Source: Phreatobacter sp. (GTDB lineage Bacteria; Pseudomonadota; Alphaproteobacteria; Rhizobiales; Phreatobacteraceae). From it: DNA of 64,000 nt. The stretch is taken from assembly GCF_030691135.1 (NCBI RefSeq), contig NZ_JAUYFA010000005.1, forward strand, positions 18,587 through 82,586, written 5' to 3'. The notes beneath the pieces are model-generated. The model saw only the letters and a program-made list of their open reading frames with translations. It searched no databases and was not told where the DNA came from. Position numbers and translations under genes: made by a program. Shown in pieces: positions 43,978 through 53,928 of this stretch; the stretch's first letter is position 1, and each line of letters begins with the position of its first letter.

Positions 43978-46947
43978 TCAGACCGGCCCGACGATGGCGA
44001 TGAAGGCCTTGCGCACCTGTTTCTGCACCTCGGCCAGATGGGCATCCACCGTGGCGAAATCGGGGAGCTCGCCGGCCCGCGCCAGCAGCCGCTTCAGGCC
44101 GGGGGCGGCGGTCTGCGGATCGAAGCCGTCGACGAGACAGAGGCGCAGGATCTGCGTCAGGCGCTGGTAGAGGCGGCAGGCCGAACGCAGCACGTCACCC
44201 TCGGTCGGCTTCAACAGCCCGGCGGCCGCCGCCCTCTCGAGGACGCGGATGGTGTTGGTGTCGAGAATGTCGGGGTGGCGCGCGGCGTGGACGAGCTGCA
44301 GCGCCTGGGCGATGAACTCGATGTCGATGAGGCCGCCGCGGGCATATTTGAGGTCCCAGCGGTTGTCGTCGCCCTTGTCCTCGGCGATGGCCCGCCGCAT
44401 GTCGACGATGTCGGCGAGCGTCGCCTTGGCCGACCTTTTGGTGGTGAGGACGCGGCGGATCGCCTCCATCACCTCGGTCTCGAAGCCGGGCGTCGACGCG
44501 ACGACCCGGGCGCGGGTCAGCGCCATGTGCTCCCAGGTCCAGGCTTCCTTCACCTGATAGGCGCGGAACCCGTCGATATGGGTGGCGACCGGCCCGGAAC
44601 GCCCCGAGGGCCGCAGCCGGAGATCGACGTCGAAGAGCACGCCCTCGCTGGTCGGTGCCGACAGGGCGCTGATGAGGCGCTGGGTCAGGCGCGCGAAATA
44701 ATGGCCGCCGCTGAGCGGACGCGGCCCCTTCGAGGCGCTCTCCTTGGGGTCGTGGTCATAGAGCAGGATGAGGTCGAGATCCGAGCCCGCCGTCATCTCG
44801 CGACCACCGAGCTTGCCCATGGCGATGACGGCGGTCCGCATGCCGCGGATTGATCCGTGCGAGGCGACGATCCACTCCGTCACCGCCTTGTAGAGAGCCT
44901 TGATCAGCTGTTCGGCGAGCCGCGCGAAGGCCTGTCCCGCCGCCTCCGACGAGACCGTGCCGGCGAGAACCCTCACGCCGGTGAGAAAGAGCTGTTCCTG
45001 GCCGAAGACACGGGCCCGGTCGAGCACGTCCTCGGCGTCGCGGGCCATGCCGAGCGTCTCGGCGAGGCGCGCCGCCAGATCGGCGTCGGAGGGCAGTTCG
45101 CCGAAGAAGGCGGGCTCCAGCAGCGCGTCGAGCACGTGGGCGCGGCGGCCGAGGAGATCGGCGAGGCGCGGCGCCGAGCCGAGGATCTGGGAGATGAGCT
45201 CGAGGAGATCGGGATGGGTGCGCAGGATGGCGAGGAGTTCGATCGGCTGGGAATGGCGCGTCAGCAGCCGGTCGAAGGCGCGCAGGCCGAGATCGGCATC
45301 GCCGGTGCGCGACAGCGCGTCGAGCAGGGCCGGCGCCAGTTCCCCGACGCGCTCCCGCGCATCCCGCGCCCTGAGGCCGCCGGACTTCGGCTGTTGCCAG
45401 GCCTGGACGGTCGCCACCACTGCGCAGGGATCGGCGAAGCCGAGATCGGCCAGCGCCGCCAGCGTCGTCGCCCTGGGCGGATCGGCGGTGAGGTCGAGGG
45501 TGCCCTTGACCTCGGCGAGCGGTGGCAGCGTCTCGAACAGCTTGGCATAGGCCGCCTCGACCGGGCGCAGTTCCGCCGTGAGCGCCGCGGCGAAGGCGGC
45601 GTAGTCGCGGTAACCGAGGAACTCGGCGATGCCGGTGACCGCCTCGGTGGTCTCGGGCAGGCTGTGGGTCTGCTCGTCGGCGACCATCTGCAGCCGGTGC
45701 TCGACGCGCCGCAGGAAACGATAGGCGCGCTCCAGCGCCGCGCGCGTCTCCTCGGTCACCCAGCCGGCCTCGCGCAGCCGGAGCAGCCCGGTGACCGTGT
45801 CGCGCACCCTGAGCGCCGGGTTGCGACCGCCGGCGATGAGCTGCTGGGTCTGGACGAAGAACTCGATCTCGCGGATGCCGCCGCGGCCGAGCTTGATGTT
45901 GTGGCCCTCGACGGCGAGGGCGTCATGGCCGCGGAAAGCGTGGATCTGCCGCTTCATCGCGTGGACGTCGGCCACCGCCGCATAGTCGAGATACTTGCGC
46001 CAGATGAAGGGCTGCATCTCCTTGAGGAAGGACTCGCCGGCCGCGATGTCGCCGGCGCAGGGCCGCGCCTTGATGAAGGCGGAGCGCTCCCAGGTCTGGC
46101 CGATCGTCTCGTAATAGTGGAGCGCCGCGGGCGTCGAGATCGCCACCGCCGTCGCGCCGGGGTCGGGGCGAAGCCGCAGATCGGTGCGGAAGACATAGCC
46201 GTCGCCGGTGCGCTCCTGCAGGATCTTCACCAGCCGCTGGGTGAGACGCACATAGGCGGGCTGCGCGTCCCTGCCCGGGCGCATCGGCGCCACGTCCGGA
46301 TCGAAGAAGACGATGAGGTCGATGTCGCTGGAATAGTTCAGCTCGAAGGCGCCGTGCTTGCCCATGGCGAGCACGATGTAGCCGGAGCCGACCTCCGCCT
46401 GTTTCGCATCGGCAGGGGCGAGGATGCCCTGATCGGCGAGATCGCGCATCAGATGCGCCACTGACTCGGCCACGGCGAGGTCGGCGGTCTCGGTGAGGGC
46501 GCGCGTCACCTGTTCCAGCGGCCAGACGTCGCCGATATCGGCGAGTGCCACGAGCAGGGCGACCTGGGCGCGGAAGCGCCGGAGCGCCCGCCCGACGCCC
46601 TCGTCGCTGCGCGCCTTGCGGCAGGCGGCCACCGCCTCGGCCTTGAGGCGGGCAAAGGACGCCTCCGGCGCCTCCGTCAGGCAGGCGAGGAGATGGGCCG
46701 GGTCATGGGTGGCGATGGAGGCCAGGAACGGCGAATGGGCGAGGATGCCGGCGACCAGCGCCCGCGCCTTCGGCGGCTTCAGCGCGAGGTCGAGCGCCGC
46801 GCCGAGATCGGCATCGTCGATCCCGTCGAGATAGTCGCCGATGCGCTTCGCCGCCGTCGCGCCTTTCGGCAGGACGGGCGCCGCGGCGAGCCTGCCGGAC
46901 AGGCTCGGGGACGAATCAGAGAGGGCGGTCCGGGACGATCGCGGCAT
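43978..46947 (-). CDS. glnE: Bifunctional glutamine synthetase adenylyltransferase/adenylyl-removing enzyme
   Basis: A 989-residue GlnE with both nucleotidyltransferase domains: the N-terminal removase with YIVLAMGKHGAFELNYSSDIDLIVFFD and the C-terminal transferase with VIAMGKLGGREMTAGSDLDLILLYD, joined by the regulatory helical region. The enzyme adds or removes AMP on glutamine synthetase in response to PII and glutamine. The start codon lies inside the end of the upstream sensor kinase gene (32-base overlap), so glnE is translationally tied to that kinase. Convergent with the PleC-like kinase. Confidence 0.97.
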   Translation of the reverse strand: MPRSSRTALSDSSPSLSGRLAAAPVLPKGATAAKRIGDYLDGIDDADLGAALDLALKPPKARALVAGILAHSPFLASIATHDPAHLLACLTEAPEASFARLKAEAVAACRKARSDEGVGRALRRFRAQVALLVALADIGDVWPLEQVTRALTETADLAVAESVAHLMRDLADQGILAPADAKQAEVGSGYIVLAMGKHGAFELNYSSDIDLIVFFDPDVAPMRPGRDAQPAYVRLTQRLVKILQERTGDGYVFRTDLRLRPDPGATAVAISTPAALHYYETIGQTWERSAFIKARPCAGDIAAGESFLKEMQPFIWRKYLDYAAVADVHAMKRQIHAFRGHDALAVEGHNIKLGRGGIREIEFFVQTQQLIAGGRNPALRVRDTVTGLLRLREAGWVTEETRAALERAYRFLRRVEHRLQMVADEQTHSLPETTEAVTGIAEFLGYRDYAAFAAALTAELRPVEAAYAKLFETLPPLAEVKGTLDLTADPPRATTLAALADLGFADPCAVVATVQAWQQPKSGGLRARDARERVGELAPALLDALSRTGDADLGLRAFDRLLTRHSQPIELLAILRTHPDLLELISQILGSAPRLADLLGRRAHVLDALLEPAFFGELPSDADLAARLAETLGMARDAEDVLDRARVFGQEQLFLTGVRVLAGTVSSEAAGQAFARLAEQLIKALYKAVTEWIVASHGSIRGMRTAVIAMGKLGGREMTAGSDLDLILLYDHDPKESASKGPRPLSGGHYFARLTQRLISALSAPTSEGVLFDVDLRLRPSGRSGPVATHIDGFRAYQVKEAWTWEHMALTRARVVASTPGFETEVMEAIRRVLTTKRSAKATLADIVDMRRAIAEDKGDDNRWDLKYARGGLIDIEFIAQALQLVHAARHPDILDTNTIRVLERAAAAGLLKPTEGDVLRSACRLYQRLTQILRLCLVDGFDPQTAAPGLKRLLARAGELPDFATVDAHLAEVQKQVRKAFIAIVGPV

Positions 46948-48391
46948 GAACCGATCGTGGCAGACGCAGCGCCACCTTTAAACCCGGCCGGTTGTCGTCG
47001 AGCACCAGCCGGCCGCCGTGGAGGCGGGCGACCGCCGCGGCGAGGCTGAGACCGAGGCCGGAACCGGGGCGCGTGCGGCTCGTCTCCAGCCGCACGAACC
47101 GGTCGAGAACCCGGCCACGGTCGGCATCGGCGATGCCAGGGCCGCGGTCGGCGATGGTGACGACGGCTTCGCCATCGTCGGCGGCGACGGTGACGGCGAC
47201 TGCACCACCCTCACCCGTCGCGCCGTATTTCAGCGCGTTGTCGAGGAGGTTGGCGACGACCTGGCCGAGCAGCTCGCGGTTGCCGATGACGGCAACGGGC
47301 GCCGTCGTGACGGTCAAGGCCACATGGGCCTCCTCCGCCACCGGCTCGTAGAGCTCGACGACGCCGCGGGCGATCTCGGCGAGGTCGAGCGGCACCATGC
47401 CCTCACGCTGGTTGCCGGCCTCGGCGCGGGCGATCATCAGGAGGGCGTTGAAGGTGCGGATCAGGCCGTCGGATTCCTCGATGATCCCGGTCAGCGCGGC
47501 GCGATAGGCCACGTCGGAGCCGCCGACCCGGAGGGCCTCCTCGGCCTTGTTGCGCAGCCGCGTCAGCGGCGTCTTGAGGTCGTGGGCGATGTTGTCGGAG
47601 ACCTCCTTCATGCCGGCCATCAGCGCCTCGATGCGGGCCAGCATGTCGTTGACGCTGCCGGCGAGGCGGTCGAGTTCGTCACGCGAGCCGGCGGTGGGCA
47701 GGCGGCCGGTGAGATCGCCCTCCATGATGCGGCGGGACATGTCGGTCATGGCATCGACGCGCTTCAGCACCCGCCGGGTGACGAAATAGGCGCCGAGCAG
47801 GCCGAGCACGAGCGCCACTACCACTGACAGGCGGAAGCCGCGCCCGAAGATCTCGCGCATGCGGTCGCGCTCCTCGAGGTCGCGGCCGACGAGCAGGCGG
47901 AAATTGCCGGGAAGGCCGTAGACCTGGGCGATGGCGCGGTGCGGCCCCTCACTCATGTCCTCGCCGGCGCGGCGATAGTCCGTCTCGATCCAGCCCTGGC
48001 GGGTGAGCGTCCCCGGGGGCAGTTCGCCGATATTGCCAGCCAGCGGCAGGCCGGTGAAGGTGGTGACCAGATAGAGCGAGGCGCCGGGACGGTTGCCGCG
48101 CTCCTCGACCACCTCGACGAGGCGCCGGATGCCGCCGATCGCATATTGCTCGGCGAGCCCGCGCACCTCGGCGGTGATCGTCTCGGTCAATTGTCCGGTG
48201 AGCTGGCGCTGGGTGGCAAATCCCAGCCAGCCGATGACGAAGCCGGCGAAGAGGATGAAGATGAAGAGATAGGCCGCGATGATCTTGAAGGCGGTGGTCG
48301 ACAACAGCGAGCGGAAACGCGAGGGCGGCCGCGCCGGCTTGGCCGCCTTTCCCCCGGTCGCAGGAGCCGCCGACGCGGGAACGGGCGTCAC
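46916..48391 (-). CDS. Sensor histidine kinase (DegP-linked two-component system)
   Basis: 491 residues: basic proline-rich cytoplasmic N-terminus, a membrane helix (IIAAYLFIFILFAGFVIGWLGF), a periplasmic sensor segment, a second helix (LSVVVALVLGLLGAYFVT), HAMP (KRVDAMTDMSRRIMEGDLTGRLP), HisKA with the phospho-acceptor His in NIAHDLKTPLTRLRNK, and a HATPase domain (NLLDNALKYG; DRGPGIAD; GSGLGLSL). It phosphorylates the response regulator encoded immediately upstream (ATGA overlap). Its 3' end overlaps glnE by 32 bases. Neighbouring degP suggests an envelope-stress signal, which is inference. Confidence 0.93.
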   Translation of the reverse strand: MTPVPASAAPATGGKAAKPARPPSRFRSLLSTTAFKIIAAYLFIFILFAGFVIGWLGFATQRQLTGQLTETITAEVRGLAEQYAIGGIRRLVEVVEERGNRPGASLYLVTTFTGLPLAGNIGELPPGTLTRQGWIETDYRRAGEDMSEGPHRAIAQVYGLPGNFRLLVGRDLEERDRMREIFGRGFRLSVVVALVLGLLGAYFVTRRVLKRVDAMTDMSRRIMEGDLTGRLPTAGSRDELDRLAGSVNDMLARIEALMAGMKEVSDNIAHDLKTPLTRLRNKAEEALRVGGSDVAYRAALTGIIEESDGLIRTFNALLMIARAEAGNQREGMVPLDLAEIARGVVELYEPVAEEAHVALTVTTAPVAVIGNRELLGQVVANLLDNALKYGATGEGGAVAVTVAADDGEAVVTIADRGPGIADADRGRVLDRFVRLETSRTRPGSGLGLSLAAAVARLHGGRLVLDDNRPGLKVALRLPRSVHAAIVPDRPL

Positions 48392-49068
48392 GGGCGCACC
48401 GTATATCCCGCGCCGCGGATCGTGTGGATCAGCGGCTTGTCGAAACCCTTGTCGATCTTGGAGCGCAGCCGCGAGACATGCACGTCGATGACATTGGTCT
48501 GCGGGTCGAAGTGATAGTCCCAGACATGTTCGAGCAGCATGGTGCGGGTGACCACCTGGCCGGCATTCTTCATCAGATATTCGAGCAGGCGGAATTCCCG
48601 TGGCTGCAGGATGAGTTCCTCGCCGCCGCGGCTGACCCGGTGCGACAGGCGGTCGAGTTCGAGGTCGCCGACCCGGTAGACCGTCTCAGGCGCGCCCGAG
48701 GCGCGGCGGCGGGAGAGAACCTCGACGCGGGCCAGCAGTTCCGAGAAGGAATAGGGCTTGGGCAGGTAGTCGTCGCCGCCGGCCCGCAGGCCCTTGACGC
48801 GGTCGTCGACCTGGCCAAGGGCGGAGAGGATCAGGACGGGCGTCTGGCGTCCGGCTGCGCGCAGATCGGCGATGACCGACAGGCCGTCCTTCTTCGGCAG
48901 CATGCGGTCGACGATCAGCACGTCGTAGGGGCCGTCTGACGCCATGGCGAGACCGCCCTCGCCGTCGGCGGCGTGGTCGGCGACATGTCCCGCCTCCCGG
49001 AAGGCCTTGACGAGGTAGGACGCCGCCTCGCGATCGTCCTCAATGATCAGAATCCGCATGGTGGTCAT
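48388..49068 (-). CDS. OmpR/PhoB-family response regulator
   Basis: 226 residues from ATG MTTMRILIIEDD; the ORF track begins 32 codons earlier, inside the degP terminator region. The receiver has the acidic pocket (EDD), phospho-acceptor Asp54 in LIVDRMLPKKDG, LSALGQVDD and the conserved Lys in YLPKPYSFSELLARV. The winged-helix output domain ends TIRGAGYTVRP. It would bind paired direct repeats. Partner of the downstream kinase. A strong terminator just upstream separates it from degP, so it needs its own promoter in a 50-base gap. Confidence 0.94.
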   Translation of the reverse strand: MTTMRILIIEDDREAASYLVKAFREAGHVADHAADGEGGLAMASDGPYDVLIVDRMLPKKDGLSVIADLRAAGRQTPVLILSALGQVDDRVKGLRAGGDDYLPKPYSFSELLARVEVLSRRRASGAPETVYRVGDLELDRLSHRVSRGGEELILQPREFRLLEYLMKNAGQVVTRTMLLEHVWDYHFDPQTNVIDVHVSRLRSKIDKGFDKPLIHTIRGAGYTVRP

Positions 49069-49120
49069 GGTACACGGGCTCTCGGGGAATTTGCGAGACG
49101 GCGGCCGTCGAAACCCCACG

Positions 49121-49159
49121 AAAAACGGGGCGGCCGGACATGGAGTTCCGACCGCCCCG
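49121..49159 (-). terminator. Rho-independent terminator after degP
   Basis: Read on the minus strand, CGGGGCGGTCGGAA and TCCGGCCGCCCCG form a long GC-rich stem (one mismatch) with a seven-base loop, followed by TTTTT. It lies about 100 bases beyond the degP stop and some 50 bases before the response-regulator start. Confidence 0.9.
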
Positions 49160-49264
49160 CTCAAGATGATCCCGTCCGGCGGGGGGCGACTGGGGTTGCC
49201 GGCGCGGGATCACTCGTGAGTGGCTGCCGGCGCCGAAAAGGTTCGACGCCGGTGACGATTTTCG

Positions 49265-50791
49265 TCAGCTCGGGTTGAGCGGGATGGCGACGAAGCGCTG
49301 GCCCTCGCCCGAGCGGAGCCGGATCAGCGCCGAGCGGCGGCCGTCGGCCCGCGCGGCGGTCAGCGCCTCGCGCATGTCACGCATCGAGGCGACCGACCGG
49401 CCGGCAACGTCGAGGATCACATCGCCCGGGCGGATGCCGCGCTGGGCGGCAGGCCCGGCAGGGTCGACCTCGGTGACGACCATGCCCTCGCCGCGGCCGG
49501 CCGGCTCGACCGACATGCCAAGGCGCGGAGCGATCGGAGCCGTCTCGGGCGCCGCCTCGCCGCGGGAGCCGCGGCGGGGGTTGGGCAGCGCCGCCTGGTC
49601 GTCGCCCGGCAGGCGGCCGAGCGTCAGCGGCAGGGCGCGTTCGGCACCCTCACGCATTACGGTCAGGCGCACCGTGGTGCCTGGACGGACGGCGCCGATG
49701 CGGCGGGTGAGTTCGCGGGCATCGCGCACCGGCTGGCCGTCGACGGCGACGATGACGTCGGACGGCTTGATGTCGGCGCTCGCCGCGGGGCTGCCCGCCT
49801 GCACGCCGGCGACGAGTGCGCCTTCGGCACGCGGCAGCTTCAGGCCCTCGGCGATCTCGGGCGTGATCGCCTGGATCTGGACGCCGATCCAGCCGCGGGC
49901 GACCGAGCCACCCTCGCGCAGCGCCGCGACGACAGTCTGCGTCGTCTCCGAGGGGATGGCGAAGGCGATGCCGACATTGCCGCCCGAGGGCGAGAAGATC
50001 GCCGTGTTGACGCCGATGACCTCGCCATTGGCGTTGAAGGTCGGGCCGCCGGAATTGCCGCGGTTCACCGCGGCGTCGATCTGCAGGAAGTCGTCATAGG
50101 GGCCCGAGCCGATGTCGCGGCCGCGGGCCGAGACGATGCCGGCCGTCACCGTTCCGCCGAGACCGAAGGGATTGCCGACGGCGAGCACCCAGTCGCCGAT
50201 GCGCGGGGCATTGGCGGCGAAGCGCACGAAGGGGAAATTCGTGCCCTCGGCCTTCAGCAGGGCGAGGTCGGTGCGCGGGTCGGTGCCGACCACCTTGGCC
50301 TTGATGGTGCGGCCGCTGTCCATCACGATATCGGCCTCGGTCGCGCCGCGGACCACGTGATTGTTGGTGACGATGTAGCCGTCGGCCGAGATGAAGAAGC
50401 CGGAGCCCTGCGACATGCCGCGCGGACCACCCGGGCCGCCCGGACCACGGGGGCCGCCGGGACCACCCGGACCGCCGAAGCGGGGATCACCACGGAACTG
50501 CTCGCCGAAGCGTCGCATGAAGCGATCCATCTGGCCGTTCTCGTCCTCGTCCATGCCCGGCTGTTCGCGCATGTTCATGGGCTGCGGCGCGGCCTGGGTG
50601 ACGCGGACCGAGACGACGGCGGGCTTCACCCGCTCGACGACGTCGGCGAAGGACATGGGGCCGGACTGGACGCCCTGAGCGGTGGCGCTGGCGACGAAGG
50701 GCACGCGGGAGGGCTGGAGGGACAGGGCACCGGCGCCGACGGCGAGGACTGCGACGGTGCCGAGCAGGGCGGCGCGAATGCGGGACGTCAT
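49265..50791 (-). CDS. degP: Do/HtrA-family periplasmic serine protease
   Basis: A 508-residue Do-type protease. N-terminal signal/anchor (AALLGTVAVLAVGAGAL), then a collagen-like Gly-Pro linker (about 20 residues of GGP repeats), the trypsin-like domain with the triad His in VTNNHVV, Asp in RTDLALLK and Ser in NRGNSGGP, and two PDZ domains (RGWIGVQIQAITPEIAEGL; RLGMSVEPAGRGEGMVVTEV). It degrades or refolds damaged envelope proteins. A perfect dyad lies in the upstream gap, and a two-component system follows, which may control it. Confidence 0.95.
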   Translation of the reverse strand: MTSRIRAALLGTVAVLAVGAGALSLQPSRVPFVASATAQGVQSGPMSFADVVERVKPAVVSVRVTQAAPQPMNMREQPGMDEDENGQMDRFMRRFGEQFRGDPRFGGPGGPGGPRGPGGPGGPRGMSQGSGFFISADGYIVTNNHVVRGATEADIVMDSGRTIKAKVVGTDPRTDLALLKAEGTNFPFVRFAANAPRIGDWVLAVGNPFGLGGTVTAGIVSARGRDIGSGPYDDFLQIDAAVNRGNSGGPTFNANGEVIGVNTAIFSPSGGNVGIAFAIPSETTQTVVAALREGGSVARGWIGVQIQAITPEIAEGLKLPRAEGALVAGVQAGSPAASADIKPSDVIVAVDGQPVRDARELTRRIGAVRPGTTVRLTVMREGAERALPLTLGRLPGDDQAALPNPRRGSRGEAAPETAPIAPRLGMSVEPAGRGEGMVVTEVDPAGPAAQRGIRPGDVILDVAGRSVASMRDMREALTAARADGRRSALIRLRSGEGQRFVAIPLNPS

Positions 50792-50880
50792 GGGGGATCT
50801 CCGGGGATCGCGTCACACGGGGGTGGTGCCGCCTGTGGAGAAGACCATGAAGGACGGCGGATTACGCCATCCTGTCGGGA

Positions 50881-50900
50881 ACATTACATCTTCGTAATGT
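50881..50900. promoter_or_regulatory. Operator dyad upstream of degP
   Basis: ACATTAC-N6-GTAATGT is a perfect 7-bp inverted repeat 90-110 bases before the degP start, with another ATTAC ten bases to its left. Spacing and repeated ATTAC/GTAAT elements resemble binding sites of OmpR-family regulators such as the one encoded downstream. It could also act in the ccmH 3' region, but it lies beyond no coding sequence. Confidence 0.5.
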
Positions 50901-50939
50901 GGACGGCGGCAGGAACGGCAGCGCCTTGCACCCGTCCGC

Positions 50940-51398
50940 TCAGGGCTTCAGGGCCGCCTCGAGCCGGGCCTTTTCCTCGTCAGTGAGCGGCAGCGGCGCG
51001 GTGACCACCGCGACCCGCCGGCGGCGGACGAGGACAAAGAGATAGGCGATGCCGGCGACGAGGAACACCAGCGGCGCGATCCACAGCACCGCCGTATGCC
51101 AGCCGAAGCGCGGGCGCAGCAGCACGAACTCGCCGTAGCGGGCGACAAGGAAATCGATCACCTGCCGGTCGCTGTCACCCGCCGTCAGCCGCTCGCGGAC
51201 AAGGACCCTGAGGTCGCGCGCCAGCGGGGCATCGGAATCGTCGATGGCCTGGTTCTGGCAGACCATGCAGCGCAGGTCCTTGCTCAGGGCCCGGGCGCGT
51301 TCCTCCAGCCGGGGGTCGGACAGCCGCTCGCCGGGCAGGACAGCGAGGGCCGGGGTCGCGGTCATCAGAACGGCGAGAGCGAGGACCGGGAGACGCAT
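50940..51398 (-). CDS. ccmH: Cytochrome c maturation protein CcmH/CycL
   Basis: 152 residues with a signal peptide (LALAVLMTATPALA), the apocytochrome-reducing motif LRCMVCQNQ (Cys44 and Cys47), and one membrane anchor (AVLWIAPLVFLVAGIAYLFVLV) followed by a basic cytoplasmic tail. It reduces the CxxCH cysteines of apocytochrome c for CcmF. Last gene of the ccmIEFH cluster. The thioredoxin CcmG and the CcmABCD exporter are not in the window, as expected for rhizobial cycHJKL. Confidence 0.96.
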   Translation of the reverse strand: MRLPVLALAVLMTATPALAVLPGERLSDPRLEERARALSKDLRCMVCQNQAIDDSDAPLARDLRVLVRERLTAGDSDRQVIDFLVARYGEFVLLRPRFGWHTAVLWIAPLVFLVAGIAYLFVLVRRRRVAVVTAPLPLTDEEKARLEAALKP

Positions 51399-51403
51399 CG
51401 CCG

Positions 51404-53395
51404 CTACTCCGCCGGCTGGACGGTGGCGGCGACGCGGCGGGCCGAGGGTTTCGGCGCGCCGACCCGCAGGCGCCGGTCGGAGAGCGAGAGAAGGCCGCCG
51501 AACATCATCACCAGCGTGCCGATCCAGATGAGCAGGACCATGGGCTTGTAGAAGAAGCGCAGGGCGATCGAGCCGTCGGTGCCGGGATCACCGGGCGAGA
51601 CATAGAGCTGCGACACGCCGCGTGTCTTCAGTGCCGCCTCGGTGGTCGGCATGGCACGCGCCGTATAGACGCGCTTCGCCGGTTCGAGCATGCCGGCATC
51701 GACGCCGCCCTCGCGGACCGTCAGCCGGGCGACGAGGTCGCGGTAGTTCGGCCCCTCGACCGGGACGAGACCCTGCAGCGTGATGTCGTAGCCGGCGACG
51801 GCGATGCTCTCGCCGGGCCGCATCTGCACGATGGTCTCCTGCTTGTAGGCGGTCTCGCCGACGATGCCGAGCAGCATGACGCCGACGCCGGCATGGGCGA
51901 CGGCGGCGCCCCAGGCGGCACGCGGCAGGCCGCGGGCGCGGGCGAGGCTGGTCGCGGCCGGGGCACGGAACAGCTGGATGCGCTCGGCGACGTCGAGGAT
52001 GGCTCCGACGATGACATAGAAGGCGAGGCCGACGAAGAGCGGCGCGAGGACGGGTCCGCCCGTCGTCACGGCATAGGTGACGAGGGTGGCGAGGATGGCC
52101 GCGGCGAAGGCCAGCGTCAGGCGCTGCGCCACGGCGGCGAGATCGCCGCGCTTCCAGGCAAGGAACGGCCCGAAGACCATGGCCAGCATCAAGGGCACCA
52201 TCAGCGGCCCGAAGGTCCAGTTGAAGAAGGGCGGGCCGACCGAGATCTTCGCTCCCGTCAGCGTCTCCAGCGCCAGCGGATAGAGCGTGCCGACGAAGAC
52301 CGCCGCGCAGGAGGCCGTCAGGAACAGGTTGTTGAGGACCAGCGCGCCCTCCCGCGAGACCGGCGCGAAGAGGCCGCCCTGCTTCAGGGTCGGGGCGCGC
52401 CAGGCATAGAGCGCCAGCGAGCCGCCGATGAAGACGACGAGAATGGCGAGGATGAAGACGCCGCGCTCGGGGTCGACGGCGAAGGCATGGACCGAGGTCA
52501 GCACGCCGGAGCGGACGAGGAAGGTGCCGAGCAGCGAGAGCGAGAAGGTGAGGATGGCGAGCAGAACCGTCCAGACCTTCAGCGCCTCGCGCTTTTCCAT
52601 GACGATGGCCGAGTGCAGCAGCGCCGTGCCGGCGAGCCAAGGCATCAGGGAGGCGTTCTCCACCGGATCCCAGAACCACCAGCCGCCCCAGCCGAGCTCG
52701 TAATAGGCCCAGTAGGAGCCCATCGAGATGCCGGCGGTCAGGAAGATCCAGGCGACCAGCGTCCAGGGACGGACCCAGCGCGCCCAGGCGGCGTCGAGCT
52801 TGCCGTCGATCAGGGCTGCGACCGCGAAGGCGAAGGACATCGAGAAGCCGACATAGCCGATGTAGAGCAGCGGCGGATGGATGGCGAGGCCGACATCCTG
52901 CAGCAGCGGGTTGAGGTCGCGGCCCTCCATCGGCGCCGGGATGATGCGGGCGAAGGGATTGGAGGTCTTCAGAATGAACAGCAGGAAGGCGACGGTGATC
53001 CAGCCCTGCACGGCCAGGACATTCGCCTTCAGGGTGAGCGGCAGGTTGCGGCCGAAGACCGCGACCAGCGCCGAGAACAGGGTGAGAATGACCACCCAGA
53101 GGACCATCGAGCCCTCGTGGTTCCCCCAGACGCCGGAGATCTTGTAGATCAGCGGTTTGGTCGAGTGGCTGTTCTGGAAGACGTTCTCGACCGAGAAGTC
53201 GGAGACCAGATAGGCGTAGGTCAGCACCACGAAGGAGAGCGTGACGAAGGCGAACTGGCCGAGCGCCACCGGAGAGGCGGTGGCCATCAGGGCGGTGTCG
53301 CCGCGGCGCGAGCCCCAGATCGGCACGACGGATTGGACCAGCGCGAGGGCTAGGGCGAGAACGAGCGCGAAATGGCCGACTTCGGGGGACATCAT
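51404..53395 (-). CDS. ccmF: Haem lyase subunit CcmF/CycK
   Basis: A 663-residue polytopic membrane protein with the haem-handling WWD motif in [19 protein letters not shown] and further periplasmic histidines ([12 protein letters not shown] region; [10 protein letters not shown]). Fifteen or so hydrophobic segments are apparent. It joins haem from CcmE to apocytochrome c in the periplasm, with CcmH and CcmI. Its start overlaps the ccmE stop by four bases and ccmH follows after five bases, which marks one operon. Confidence 0.97.
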   Translation of the reverse strand: MMSPEVGHFALVLALALALVQSVVPIWGSRRGDTALMATASPVALGQFAFVTLSFVVLTYAYLVSDFSVENVFQNSHSTKPLIYKISGVWGNHEGSMVLWVVILTLFSALVAVFGRNLPLTLKANVLAVQGWITVAFLLFILKTSNPFARIIPAPMEGRDLNPLLQDVGLAIHPPLLYIGYVGFSMSFAFAVAALIDGKLDAAWARWVRPWTLVAWIFLTAGISMGSYWAYYELGWGGWWFWDPVENASLMPWLAGTALLHSAIVMEKREALKVWTVLLAILTFSLSLLGTFLVRSGVLTSVHAFAVDPERGVFILAILVVFIGGSLALYAWRAPTLKQGGLFAPVSREGALVLNNLFLTASCAAVFVGTLYPLALETLTGAKISVGPPFFNWTFGPLMVPLMLAMVFGPFLAWKRGDLAAVAQRLTLAFAAAILATLVTYAVTTGGPVLAPLFVGLAFYVIVGAILDVAERIQLFRAPAATSLARARGLPRAAWGAAVAHAGVGVMLLGIVGETAYKQETIVQMRPGESIAVAGYDITLQGLVPVEGPNYRDLVARLTVREGGVDAGMLEPAKRVYTARAMPTTEAALKTRGVSQLYVSPGDPGTDGSIALRFFYKPMVLLIWIGTLVMMFGGLLSLSDRRLRVGAPKPSARRVAATVQPAE

Positions 53396-53928
53396 GGCGA
53401 CCTCGCCGGGGATTGCGGGGCCGACGACCGTGCCGCGTTCGGATTCGGCGCGGGATCGCCGGGCTTCCAGTGGCCCTGCCGCTTCAGGCTGTCGGCCACT
53501 TCCTTGGGCATGTAGTTCTCGTCATGGCGGGCCAGCACGCTGTCGGCGCGGAATTGGCGATCACCGGACAGGACGCCCTCGGTGATGACGCCCTGCCCCT
53601 CGCGGAAGAGGTCGGGCAGGATGCCGCGATAGGCGACAGCGATGGAGGTGCGCCCGTCGGTGACGGCAAAGGACACTTCCATGTTCTCGCCGCGCCGGAC
53701 GGAACCGGCCTCCACCAGGCCACCGAGCCGCATCCGGGCGCCGGGCTGGAGGTTCTTCTCGACGATGTCGGTGGGCGACTGGAACAGCGTGATCGAGCCC
53801 GACAGCGAATAGAGCACGAGGCCGGCGGCGACGCCCAGAACGCTGAGCGAGATGCCGATCAGCGTCATGCGGCGTTGTTTGCGCGTCATGCCGCCGCGGG
53901 GGAGAACGGGTGTGCTGGTCGTGCTCAT
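53392..53928 (-). CDS. ccmE: Haem chaperone CcmE/CycJ
   Basis: A 178-residue protein anchored by one N-terminal helix ([20 protein letters not shown]) with a periplasmic OB-fold. The covalent haem histidine is His135 in [11 protein letters not shown], the conserved HDE(N/K)Y element. The tail ([21 protein letters not shown]) is disordered. It carries haem from CcmC to CcmF. Overlaps ccmI upstream and ccmF downstream by four bases each. Confidence 0.97.
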   Translation of the reverse strand: MSTTSTPVLPRGGMTRKQRRMTLIGISLSVLGVAAGLVLYSLSGSITLFQSPTDIVEKNLQPGARMRLGGLVEAGSVRRGENMEVSFAVTDGRTSIAVAYRGILPDLFREGQGVITEGVLSGDRQFRADSVLARHDENYMPKEVADSLKRQGHWKPGDPAPNPNAARSSAPQSPARSP

